Shown here: in pieces, positions 1 through 6,841 of the stretch
How the letters are laid out: each line of letters opens with the position of its first letter
Numbering within the stretch: position 1 is the stretch's first letter
Assembly: GCA_003343995.1 (NCBI GenBank)
Contig: QAKE01000032.1
Coordinates: forward strand, 1 to 14,183
Direction of reading: 5' to 3'
Source of the DNA: Bacillota bacterium
Lineage (GTDB): Bacteria > Bacillota > Clostridia > Christensenellales > Borkfalkiaceae
DNA length: 14,183 nt
Notes under the pieces: generated by a model
The model's database searches: none
What the model was told of the DNA's origin: nothing
Seen by the model: the letters and a program-made list of their open reading frames with translations, nothing else
Program-made: the position numbers and the translations under genes

Positions 1-71
1 TAGGTGCGTCCCTCCTCTAAATGGAGACGGACAATCTTCTTTTTAAATTCTGGCGTGTAACTTTGTGGCAT
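1..71 (-). CDS. IS3-family transposase OrfA, N-terminal fragment
   Basis: Reading the minus strand from ATG at 71-69 gives MPQSYTPEFKKKIVRLHLEE followed by GRT, running off the window edge. The YTPEFKKKIV start is typical of the small HTH protein (OrfA) of IS3-family elements, which makes the OrfAB transposase with OrfB by frameshifting. An AGAGG ribosome binding site lies just upstream on the minus strand (about 80-86), which supports the start. Only 23 codons are visible, so whether the gene is intact cannot be judged. The family call rests on the short N-terminal motif and is confident; the subgroup is not determined. Confidence 0.8.
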   Translation of the reverse strand, partial: MPQSYTPEFKKKIVRLHLEEGRT

Positions 72-151
72 AATGTGTACCTCTTTTCTTTGTAAAATTG
101 ATTATATCTTATTAGCCACTTCCGTTACAACTTTATTATAGCACTTCAACA
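1..151 (-). mobile_element. Left part of an IS3-family insertion sequence (5' end only)
   Basis: The orfA start and about 80 bp of upstream leader lie in the window. On the minus strand the element could begin with TGTTGAAGTGC (plus-strand end at 151) or with TGTAACGG (plus-strand end near 129). IS3-family ends typically start with TG, so both fit; 151 is preferred because the recombinase remnant is readable almost directly after it. The other terminus and the target duplication are outside the window, so this boundary is inferred. Confidence 0.55.
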
Positions 152-513
152 TACGAATGTTTTATGGTGCGGCTGACGAGAACAGCATCACAAATGATGA
201 GATGAGGCTGAAACAGCTCAAAAGCATGGTCAGGGGGATGGCAGGCAAAGATAACATCGCAGGCGAGGATTTCATTGCCCTGTCAAAAGAGATTACTGAA
301 GTCAAAAAGGTCATTGCAGAAAAAAAAGCGACAGGTCGAGACCGGTGCGGATGAATCCAGATTGGACGAAGTGCTGGGAACCCTCAATGCTCTGAAAATC
401 ATCCGATAAATTTCGATGATACTGCCGTCAGACAACTGGTCGACTACATCAAAGTGGTTTCCAAAACCGAGCTGATAGTCATATTCAAAGGCAGAATTAA
501 AAAAAAACAGTAA
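152..513 (+). pseudogene. Serine recombinase (large resolvase), frameshifted C-terminal remnant
   Basis: Three joined frames give a continuous helical C-terminal domain. Frame one covers 157 to about 327 (FYGAADENSITNDEMRLKQL, with many K and E). Frame two runs from about 325 (VETGADESRLDEVLGTLNAL). Frame three runs from about 395 to the stop at 511-513 (NHPINFDDTAVRQLVDYIKV, then VSKTELIVIFKG). The order of a K/E-rich coiled coil, then R-L-(D/E)-x-L, then HP-(x)n-D-D-x-x-V-R-Q-L, then V-x-(S/K)-x-x-x-x-V-x-F-x-G is the usual end of large serine recombinases in Clostridia. Two frameshifts, near 321-330 and at 391-396 (one A missing from an A-run), plus the lost catalytic N-terminus, show it is dead. 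The IS3 element adjoins its 5' side. It is a scar of an earlier integrative element. Confidence 0.75.
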
Positions 514-710
514 CGATGGAAAATTAATGCATTTAAAAAATATATAACAAAGAGAAATAAGCATAATGGAATATAGTTTTTACACAGCATAGATTGTATT
601 TTTGCATCCTATAAATAAAAACTATTGCAGTTATTGTGCGTATTTGCCGTCGAAAGCAACAGACATACACAACAAAATTTTTTGAATTATAATAAATTTG
701 TCATAAATGG

Positions 711-739
711 TTGACTTTTAAAAAAATATGTGATATTAT
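711..739 (+). promoter_or_regulatory. Sigma-A promoter, probable operon promoter
   Basis: TTGACT at 711-716 and TATTAT at 734-739 are separated by exactly 17 bp. This is close to the TTGACA/TATAAT consensus, and the surroundings are very AT-rich. Transcription would start near 746 and leave an untranslated leader of about 320 nt before the radical SAM gene. It is the best promoter match upstream of the cluster. Confidence 0.7.
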
Positions 740-745
740 TACACA
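729..745. promoter_or_regulatory. Candidate operator palindrome over the -10 box
   Basis: TGTG at 729-732 and CACA at 742-745 form a 17-bp interrupted palindrome (TGTG-N9-CACA) that covers the -10 hexamer. A protein bound here would block the promoter. It resembles TGTGA-N6-TCACA-type sites but has one extra base, so no regulator is named. Such short arms arise by chance in AT-rich DNA. Confidence 0.25.
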
Positions 746-906
746 AAAAGCAAAAATATAACACGAAGAATCTAATGGCAGTTGAAGAAATTAGACAAGA
801 GGATGTGACAATAAATGAAACATCAAAAATGTATGAAAAAATTTTCGAATGAACAGTATAGAATTAATTGTCCTAGATTTATTATGCACTTTTTTATAAT
901 AGAAAT

Positions 907-950
907 AAAAAGCGACACAGGCGCTGTAACTGCGCTTTGTGTCGCTTTTT
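907..950. terminator. Strong bidirectional intrinsic terminator in the operon leader
   Basis: The arms AAAAAGCGACAC plus GGCGC (907-924) and GCGC plus TTGTGTCGCTTTTT (932-950) pair into a long stem with one bulge and a loop of about 7 nt. It ends in a T-run on the plus strand and has the matching A-run on the other strand, so it can stop transcription both ways. It lies downstream of the promoter at 711-739 and upstream of the first gene, so it either ends a short leader transcript or attenuates the operon. Confidence 0.8.
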
Positions 951-1062
951 ATGTTATAGTGAGTATTACCTTGTTGGAAACTTTGTAGAGAAAAAAGCAA
1001 GTTCGCATTATGTAGAGAGTTTTCGCAGTTGATATTTAAAATTATATGTAAAAGAAAGGATA

Positions 1063-2478
1063 ATGGCTATGTACGACGCTGGTAAAAACTATAGACTAAA
1101 AAGGCAGTACAGATTAGGAATTGTCGATGATAATAATTACATTCTTTCAATTACAGGATATAAATGCGTTTTTTTAAATCCTGTTACAGCATTTATGTTA
1201 CATTGTATTTTGAACATGACTTTGCCAAACGCCGAAAAGCGAATTAATGAATTACTTAAATTAAGCGAAATTGATACGTATAAGCATGTGAGTGAACTTA
1301 TAAATAGACTATCGGACTACATTGAAATAGATAATAGAGAACGACTTACTACAGCAGAGCCATCGGTGGATGAAAGCCTTACTATATTAAAACAAAAGAA
1401 AAATTATAAATGTCCGATTGAAAAAAGTAAAATTCCTAAAAAAATAAAGTTTTATTTAACCGATTACTGTCCACGTCATTGCGTATATTGCTTTGCTGGA
1501 GCAAAGTTTTCTAAGGAAAAAATGATAAATTCAGAATTTATTTCTGTTAAGCGTTTTAAAGAAATCATTATTGAAGCATCAAGCATTGGGGTAAAAGAGA
1601 TTGAAATTAGTGGTGGCGACCCCTTTGTTTTAAGTAATATATTTGATTATATAGACATTATGATAAAGCATTTTACAGGAGTTTGGTCAGTTTCTACCAA
1701 AGCGTTTTTAAGTAAAGAAGATGTAAAAAAACTTAAAAATATTGGGCTAAAGGAAATCCAAGTTAGTATAGACTCTTTTAATGCTGCTACTGCAGATAAA
1801 ATGATGGGTGATAAAGGCGCTTTTAAAGAAGTAAAAGAAACTATGTCAAACATTTTGGAAGAAAATTTGGTGCTTTGCACTAATACAGTTGTAACATCGC
1901 TAAACATATATGATTTGCCTGATCTATTCGAAAAGCTTATGAATTTCGGCGCCAAGTATATAAGATTTTCTTATTATTATATGTCAGGAAATCGTCATAA
2001 AGATTATCTCTTTCCAACCAACGAACAATTTTTGTGGTTGAACGAGAAAATGCCGCCGCTAGTTGAGAAGGCAAAAAGCAGAGGAATTTTTAGCGATTTT
2101 ACTTTACATGAACCCAATAAGAGAGAAAATAACGATAAGACTCGGACATTTTGCGGCGGATTCACCGACGCTATGAGCGTACGTTATGACGGAAGCGTTT
2201 TATTTTGCGACTCATTGAATCATTGCGAAGATTTTGTATCTGGCAATCTCAAAGACGCCTCTATACTGGAAACATGGAATTCACAGGCTGCCCTGAATAT
2301 GAATAATCCCTCTTACTTTTTTGAACGATATAAAGGCACCAAATGTTATACATGTCATATGTATACGAATTGTTTTTATAAAAGATGCTATGTCAGAACA
2401 TTCAATCGCTATGGAACGTATTTCGATATTGATCCGGCTTGCCCGTTTGGGGATGAAGATTATATTTTAATGAATTAG
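1063..2478 (+). CDS. Radical SAM/SPASM peptide maturase with N-terminal PqqD-like domain
   Basis: This is the predicted core-modifying enzyme of the RiPP cluster, cleaving S-adenosylmethionine to start radical chemistry on the precursor. Residues about 15-95 look like a PqqD-type RiPP recognition element, with FLNPVTAFML followed by helices ending in LINRLSDYIEI. The radical SAM cluster motif is C136-x3-C140-x2-C143 (CPRHCVYC), with the SAM-binding SGGDP at 183-187. The C-terminus is a SPASM domain with C364, C382, C388, C428, C431, C437, C442 and C460, enough for two auxiliary Fe-S clusters. The length of 471 aa is normal for the family. AAGGA at 1056-1060 is only 2 nt from ATG 1063 but 8 nt from ATG 1069, so translation may begin at residue 3. 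It resembles the maturases of clostridial Cys-rich peptides (CcpM/Clo7bot type), but that assignment is from memory of the architecture. Thioether formation is inferred. Confidence 0.9.
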   Translation: MAMYDAGKNYRLKRQYRLGIVDDNNYILSITGYKCVFLNPVTAFMLHCILNMTLPNAEKRINELLKLSEIDTYKHVSELINRLSDYIEIDNRERLTTAEPSVDESLTILKQKKNYKCPIEKSKIPKKIKFYLTDYCPRHCVYCFAGAKFSKEKMINSEFISVKRFKEIIIEASSIGVKEIEISGGDPFVLSNIFDYIDIMIKHFTGVWSVSTKAFLSKEDVKKLKNIGLKEIQVSIDSFNAATADKMMGDKGAFKEVKETMSNILEENLVLCTNTVVTSLNIYDLPDLFEKLMNFGAKYIRFSYYYMSGNRHKDYLFPTNEQFLWLNEKMPPLVEKAKSRGIFSDFTLHEPNKRENNDKTRTFCGGFTDAMSVRYDGSVLFCDSLNHCEDFVSGNLKDASILETWNSQAALNMNNPSYFFERYKGTKCYTCHMYTNCFYKRCYVRTFNRYGTYFDIDPACPFGDEDYILMN

Positions 2479-2493
2479 GAGGTAGGAGTGGTG

Positions 2494-3672
2494 ATGATAA
2501 CTAAGCATAAAATAGGCGAATATTTGACGTTGATTATAAATCACGAAGCGGCACAAAGTGTATTTTCTATCAGCTATTTTATCTTATCCGGCATGAAAGA
2601 CGATATAAGATATTTTAACGGAACGGCTCATCTCACTGAACATCTTTTGGCACAGAGTTTGTTTTGTGCGGACAATCCTTTTATATTTGCTAACGCTTAT
2701 GTAGATAAAGAACATACCTGCTTTTATGGACAAACCTTTTCACCATATTTTAATCAACTATTGTATAGTTTCTTAAATCTTTTCAGAAATCTACAGGTTG
2801 ATTCGGATTCTATGGACACAGAAAAACAGGTGATAGCTCATGTCGAAAATAGAAAAACAGCAAGCAATCATCAATTATTAGATCTAGAAAAGCTGGAATA
2901 TTATGTATTTTCTGAAAATGACGGTTTGCATATGCCCACCCTTATATTAGAAAATAGTTTCTTTGGAATTGATAATACTATGGTAAGAAGCTTTATTTTT
3001 AACGAACTCTCCAAATCAAAAAAATATCTAGTTATCTCAGGAGAGTTTAGCGATTCAACTATATCAAGAATAGTGAAAAGTGTGACTGAATTTGGGGATA
3101 TTCAAAATGAAGGCGATTCTATTTTATTATGTGATGAAGAGTTGAAAAGGGCACGTAAACAGAATAATCTTCAGATTGAAGAATATAAACCAAAACATTG
3201 TATGACGGGTATTCTATTGAAAAAAGTTGATTCGATAAAAGAATGGTTCGCATTGAATATTCTTTGTGTTTTTTATCAGACATATATTAATAACTTCCTT
3301 CGAAAAACACGAAATCATCTTATTGATCTAGCTGCAAAACAATACGAAAATGCCTGTATATTGATATTTTATTATTTTGCTGACTTTGAAAATACGATGG
3401 ATTTACTATATTCTATTGAATTAGGTTACTTTTCCGAATTGTTAATAAGCATGAAACGAACTTTTTTGTTTCCATTCATGGAAAAAATCATTAATCCGCT
3501 TGAATATCATAAATTACAGTTTAAGTCAATCTGTTTTAATCGAGCTGATGAGATTCTTCAGTCGTCAAAAGTTATGGAAGTTGTAGATAGCATTACGCCT
3601 GAATATATTGTTGAAATTCACAATAAGTGCTTGAACGGAAAATATTATGATATTGCAGGGAGGAGAGATTAG
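2494..3672 (+). CDS. M16 (pitrilysin/insulinase-like) metallopeptidase, putative leader peptidase
   Basis: Residues 46-50 are HLTEH, the inverted zinc motif HxxEH that defines M16 peptidases, in the usual N-terminal context (FNGTAHLTEHLLAQ). A candidate distal ligand region follows at DTEKQVIAHVEN, with Glu110 and Glu118. The spacing between these two is 8, while M16 enzymes usually have 7, so the third zinc ligand is uncertain. The length of about 392 aa fits a single-chain M16B-type protein with two domains; the C-terminal half is too divergent for me to identify motifs. Starts at GTG 2488, GTG 2491 and ATG 2494 are all in frame; AGGAGG at 2477-2482 and AGGAG at 2484-2488 serve the last two. 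It sits between maturase and kinase in the operon. Because the ABC proteins lack a C39 peptidase, leader removal is the likely role (inference). Confidence 0.8.
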   Translation: MITKHKIGEYLTLIINHEAAQSVFSISYFILSGMKDDIRYFNGTAHLTEHLLAQSLFCADNPFIFANAYVDKEHTCFYGQTFSPYFNQLLYSFLNLFRNLQVDSDSMDTEKQVIAHVENRKTASNHQLLDLEKLEYYVFSENDGLHMPTLILENSFFGIDNTMVRSFIFNELSKSKKYLVISGEFSDSTISRIVKSVTEFGDIQNEGDSILLCDEELKRARKQNNLQIEEYKPKHCMTGILLKKVDSIKEWFALNILCVFYQTYINNFLRKTRNHLIDLAAKQYENACILIFYYFADFENTMDLLYSIELGYFSELLISMKRTFLFPFMEKIINPLEYHKLQFKSICFNRADEILQSSKVMEVVDSITPEYIVEIHNKCLNGKYYDIAGRRD

Positions 3673-3673
3673 C

Positions 3674-4693
3674 GTGGATTTATTATCAAAGTATAAAGAT
3701 AATATTGTTTTTCTTCCATTCAAAAGTGAATTGAAGTTGTTATATTTAAGGTATGAAGATAAATATATACGGCTGCTGTATAATACAGCGGATGAGGTCG
3801 TATATATGTCTTATTCAAAAGCTTTTGTTTACAGGACAATTGATACTCCCCAAAATATAATCGGCAGTATTACGATTATTCTTGATAGACATTTATTTGG
3901 AGAAAGATACGATAAAAAGAGTTACATAGAAGGCGAAATCTTGACAAAAGAGCATCCAATGTATATAGAAAATGTTACAAATACATTTTTTGAAACGAAT
4001 GAGTATATTGTACATTTGTATCATTATCCAAATGAATATATTAATATTATTAAAAAGGCAAACGAAGAATTTTTAGCCATTGTGGGTGATGAAACAGATG
4101 CGTCCACGCAATTAATCTATGGAATTAAAAAAATTATAAGCTATTTTAATTCATGCAGAAATATATACAGTTTACATTGTTCTGCGGTAAAAAAAAATGG
4201 AAAAGCATTTGTTTTTTTAGCCGGAAGCTATAGCGGTAAAACCACTTTGTTTTTAAATCTGATTCATAACGGATATGAGCCTATAAATGATGATATTGCG
4301 TTTTGGAAATATCATGACAATAATATATACATAAAAGGCATTCCTATTCTTTTTAGCAAAAGAAAAGATAAAAACGGATTAATAATGTCAGATGGTTACT
4401 TAAGAGCAGAAAGAGACGAAAATCAAACAGACATATACTCCAATAACGTTTTTTGCGAAAACGTAGTTGATACGGTTTTCATACCAGAGTACGGTCATGT
4501 GTCTTCCTCAATTGCTGATTTTAAGAGCATAAATATAAAAAAACTCCTTCGAGCTTGCTCTATACATTCAGATTTGGTTGCAGATGAAAGATTTGTGCAA
4601 TCTATAAATGGTTTACTGACATGTTCATTCAGAAAACTGGAAATGTCAAATGACTATAATGATATAATAAGATGCATTATGGAAGCGACTTAA
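3674..4693 (+). CDS. HPr kinase/phosphorylase-like protein, putative peptide-tailoring kinase
   Basis: The C-terminal half has the fold signature of HPrK/P and related kinases: the LHCSAV segment with His168, a P-loop GSYSGKTT at 184-191, and NDD with Asp206-Asp207 after NGYEPI. The N-terminal 150 residues are unlike true HPr kinase and I see no domain there. HPrK-like kinases in lasso peptide clusters (paeninodin type) phosphorylate the C-terminal serine of the precursor, and the precursor encoded next door ends SNGNSR, so a peptide substrate is a reasonable inference. An ATG at 3647 would overlap the M16 gene, but GGGAGGAGAG at 3658-3667 is correctly spaced for GTG 3674, which starts 1 nt after the M16 stop; I choose that start (339 aa). 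Two TATAAT hexamers near the end (4655 and 4663) lack good -35 partners. Confidence 0.78.
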   Translation: MDLLSKYKDNIVFLPFKSELKLLYLRYEDKYIRLLYNTADEVVYMSYSKAFVYRTIDTPQNIIGSITIILDRHLFGERYDKKSYIEGEILTKEHPMYIENVTNTFFETNEYIVHLYHYPNEYINIIKKANEEFLAIVGDETDASTQLIYGIKKIISYFNSCRNIYSLHCSAVKKNGKAFVFLAGSYSGKTTLFLNLIHNGYEPINDDIAFWKYHDNNIYIKGIPILFSKRKDKNGLIMSDGYLRAERDENQTDIYSNNVFCENVVDTVFIPEYGHVSSSIADFKSINIKKLLRACSIHSDLVADERFVQSINGLLTCSFRKLEMSNDYNDIIRCIMEAT

Positions 4694-4699
4694 GAATGG

Positions 4700-4719
4700 C
4701 TGAAAATCATTCACGGCTT
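4700..4719 (+). repeat. Left arm of inverted repeat flanking the precursor gene
   Basis: This 20-bp arm reads CTGAAAATCATTCACGGCTT. Its reverse complement recurs at 4955-4973 with a single base missing in a T-run. It lies between the kinase stop and the precursor ribosome binding site. The match is far beyond chance for a 274-bp span. Confidence 0.85.
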
Positions 4720-4753
4720 TTACCGTTTATTGCTTTTAAGAAAGGATGGTTTT

Positions 4754-4930
4754 ATGGAATTACAGAAGGTTAGTCTAGATGAACTAAGAAATCTAATTGA
4801 TACTCTTGACTATGATTTAAGTGATTTAGCAGATATTGAAATATTGGCAGCTTGCACCGGCACATGTTCTACATGTAACGGCACTTGTCAAAAATGTAAC
4901 GCGGGAGCGTCTAACGGGAACAGCAGATAA
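4754..4930 (+). CDS. Cys-rich RiPP precursor peptide
   Basis: This 58-residue peptide has an acidic, helical leader at residues 1-33 (MELQKVSLDELRNLIDTLDY, then DLSDLADIEILAA). It is followed by a core of about 25 residues whose cysteines are C34, C38, C41, C45 and C48 (CTGTCSTCNGTCQKC, then NAGASNGNSR). The core has a heptad pattern C-x-G-T-C-x-x repeated twice and ending in CNAG. Cysteines are confined to the core, as expected for a substrate of radical SAM/SPASM enzymes making thioethers (sactipeptide or ranthipeptide class). Cleavage after Ala32-Ala33 is plausible. AAAGGATGG at 4741-4749 is well spaced for ATG 4754; an upstream TTG at 4730 has no ribosome binding site and is rejected. It has no recognised bacteriocin name. 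Resemblance to clostridial Clo7bot/CLI_3235-type peptides is possible but not proven. Confidence 0.85.
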   Translation: MELQKVSLDELRNLIDTLDYDLSDLADIEILAACTGTCSTCNGTCQKCNAGASNGNSR

Positions 4931-4954
4931 CCTTAATATGCACTAAGTATCACT

Positions 4955-4973
4955 AAGCCGTGAATGATTTCAG
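4955..4973 (-). repeat. Right arm of inverted repeat flanking the precursor gene
   Basis: This 19-bp arm, AAGCCGTGAATGATTTCAG, is the reverse complement of 4700-4719 with one T missing. It lies 24 bp after the precursor stop codon. In the transcript the two arms could pair and hold the whole precursor message in a loop of about 235 nt. Just before it is a short direct repeat, CACTAAG, at 4941-4947 and 4951-4957. Confidence 0.85.
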
Positions 4974-4975
4974 AT

Positions 4976-5016
4976 AGTAGGCGAAATAAAACTGGGAACT
5001 TTTACTCCCGCCTACT
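4976..5016 (+). promoter_or_regulatory. RNA hairpin between precursor gene and first ABC gene
   Basis: AGTAGGCG at 4976-4983 and CGCCTACT at 5009-5016 are perfect 8-bp complements around a 25-nt loop. The loop contains GGGA and TCCC, which could form an alternative inner stem sharing base 5009. No T-run follows, so it is not an intrinsic terminator. It may be an mRNA processing or stability element that separates the highly needed precursor message from the transporter message. Function is inferred. Confidence 0.4.
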
Positions 5017-5038
5017 TATAGAGGTAGTGAAGAATATA

Positions 5039-6841
5039 ATGTTTGACTATTTTAAAAAATATAATGTTTTTGAACTTTCAACATTTTCTTATAAAATTGC
5101 CCCGCTTTCGTCTGTTTTATTGACCATTGTAAAATTCATTGAAGCATTGTTTCCAAGCATTTCTATTCTGCTTATTGGAGGGTTTATTGATAGCGCGGGA
5201 AATATATTCAATGGTACGGCGCCGTATAGCTCCATTTATCTTTCAATAGGGCTTCTTATTGCTTTTTTGGGCTTTAGCTTTCTGTTTGGAATACTTCAAG
5301 GCTTTATAAATAGTAAAATGAGCATTAAAGTAAATGATGTTGTTACGAAACATAATCTTTGCTTTAAGGCAAGTATACTATATAAATATTATGAAAACAA
5401 AGAGCAATATGCTTTGGTGCAGCGTGTAACTGGCGCAATGATAGGCAATATGCAATCTTCCTTTAACGTCCTATTGAGTATAGTTAGCTTTTTTATTCAA
5501 TTTTTCAGTATTGCAGCAATATTTATTGCCAACAATATTTGGCAGGCCGGATTAATTATTATTGTTTCCACTATTCCTCTTTCATATCTTTCTTATAGGA
5601 ACAGTATTCGCCAATATAAAGTGCAAAAAGAAAATTATACTGGCGAGATGCAGCTGTACCATTCTACATACATATTGAAGGATAGGAGTACTGTAAATGA
5701 GCGAACGTTATTTCAGTATACGGATGTCATTAATAACAAATGGCTCAATATGCAAAATAAACTAGATGACAAAATGTTTAAAGCAAACAATAGAATATTA
5801 TGCGTTAGACTATTGACTAAATCCATTAATTTACTTATAGCATTTATCATTATTTTTACTGTACTCTATTGTGCTGTTAGACAACTGATTTCCATAGGAA
5901 TCCTGATTGCGCTGGTATCAAATATATTATCATTGATTACTGGCTTAGTAAGTAGTTTTATAGGCCTTGTGGATCAAATCGCACAGCAAAAAGAATTTTT
6001 AAAAGAATTAAAGGAAGTTAGTACGTTTGAAACTTCTGCTGAGTTTACCCAATTACCTAGTCAAAACTTTTCCCATTTTGAAAGTATAGAGTTCCGCAAC
6101 GTATCATTTATCTACCCTTCTACTAAAAGAGAGGTAATTAAAAATGTTAGTTTCAGAATAGAAAAAAATAAAAAATATGCGTTTGTCGGCAAAAATGGTT
6201 CGGGAAAAACCACTCTTATTAAGCTACTTACAAAACTATACTCTGATTATACTGGAGATATTTTTATAAATAATAAAAATCTAAAAGATATTCCGATTAA
6301 TGATTTGCAAACGATGCTCGGTGTTTGTTTTCAGGATTATTCTCATTATGAATTAAGTTTTCGGGATAACATCGATATTGGAGATATCATCCATTATGAT
6401 AATGGTGAGCTGTTAAATAACAAAAGAAAAAAAATTATTCAGAAATTAGAATTACAAAAGGTATTGCAACACTTACCTAACGGCGAAGAAACCTATTTAG
6501 GCAAAATAGAGCCAAATGCTCAGGATTTATCTGGTGGCGAATGGCAAAGACTTTCTATAGCTAGATTGCTCATGAAAAATACGGACTTATATATTTTGGA
6601 TGAGCCTACAGCGTCCCTTGACCCTAAAGGCGAGTATGAAATTTACCGTCTTTTCAATGAAATATCACAGGACAAAACTGTCATACTGATTAGTCATCGT
6701 TTGGGGTCAGTTAAAGATTCCGATATAATATTTGTTATGGATAACGGTGAGCTAATAGAGCAAGGAACGCACGAGGAGCTCATACAATTATCCGGCACAT
6801 ACGCAACAATGTTCAAAAATCAAAGTGAGTGGTATGATTAA
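5039..6841 (+). CDS. ABC exporter half-transporter (membrane domain fused to ATPase), first of a pair
   Basis: About six hydrophobic segments occupy roughly residues 15-300 (for example SSVLLTIVKF, YLSIGLLIAFLGFSFLF and NLLIAFIIIFTVLYCAV). A complete nucleotide-binding domain follows: Walker A GKNGSGKTT at 384-392, Q-loop in VCFQDYS, signature LSGGEWQR at 497-504, Walker B ending ILDEPT with Asp521-Glu522, and the switch His553 in ISHRLGS. There is no N-terminal C39 peptidase domain, so it should export rather than cleave. The frame is open back to ATG 4964, but that start overlaps the inverted repeat and hairpin and has no ribosome binding site; ATG 5039 has GAGG at 5021, a long 14 nt away, and gives a normal 600-residue protein. 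The start is therefore uncertain. Likely export of the mature peptide, as a heterodimer with the next gene. Confidence 0.88.
   Translation: MFDYFKKYNVFELSTFSYKIAPLSSVLLTIVKFIEALFPSISILLIGGFIDSAGNIFNGTAPYSSIYLSIGLLIAFLGFSFLFGILQGFINSKMSIKVNDVVTKHNLCFKASILYKYYENKEQYALVQRVTGAMIGNMQSSFNVLLSIVSFFIQFFSIAAIFIANNIWQAGLIIIVSTIPLSYLSYRNSIRQYKVQKENYTGEMQLYHSTYILKDRSTVNERTLFQYTDVINNKWLNMQNKLDDKMFKANNRILCVRLLTKSINLLIAFIIIFTVLYCAVRQLISIGILIALVSNILSLITGLVSSFIGLVDQIAQQKEFLKELKEVSTFETSAEFTQLPSQNFSHFESIEFRNVSFIYPSTKREVIKNVSFRIEKNKKYAFVGKNGSGKTTLIKLLTKLYSDYTGDIFINNKNLKDIPINDLQTMLGVCFQDYSHYELSFRDNIDIGDIIHYDNGELLNNKRKKIIQKLELQKVLQHLPNGEETYLGKIEPNAQDLSGGEWQRLSIARLLMKNTDLYILDEPTASLDPKGEYEIYRLFNEISQDKTVILISHRLGSVKDSDIIFVMDNGELIEQGTHEELIQLSGTYATMFKNQSEWYD

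Larger units (their letters stand above)
514..1062 (+). other. AT-rich leader and promoter region of the peptide operon, no convincing gene
   Basis: This 549-bp stretch lies between the recombinase remnant and the radical SAM gene. It holds the promoter at 711-739, an overlapping palindrome and the terminator hairpin at 907-950, listed separately. I see no RNA gene or riboswitch family that I can name. An open frame at 815-988 (57 codons, GAGGA 11 nt upstream) runs straight through the terminator stem and resembles no family I know, so I do not call it. Positions 951-1062 carry no convincing second promoter; the best candidate, TTGTAG/TTATGT, has a poor 19-bp spacing. Confidence 0.6.

Noticed and set aside
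283..564. 93-codon minus-strand frame over the recombinase remnant
   Set aside because: The plus strand explains the region as a decayed recombinase; the minus-strand product is low-complexity, Phe/Ser-rich.
815..988. 57-codon open frame in the operon leader with GAGGA upstream
   Set aside because: It reads through the whole terminator stem, the ribosome binding site is 11 nt away, and the peptide has no recognisable features; stem complementarity, not coding, explains the sequence.
791..1000. 69-codon minus-strand frame in the leader
   Set aside because: It crosses the terminator hairpin and has no ribosome binding site or recognisable domain.
1647..1955. 102-codon minus-strand frame inside the radical SAM gene
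   Set aside because: It is a shadow of the conserved radical SAM coding sequence.
4698..4775. Small frame MAENHSRLLPFIAFKKGWFY plus 5 residues overlapping the precursor start
   Set aside because: It has no ribosome binding site and overlaps the inverted repeat and the precursor in another frame; probably chance.
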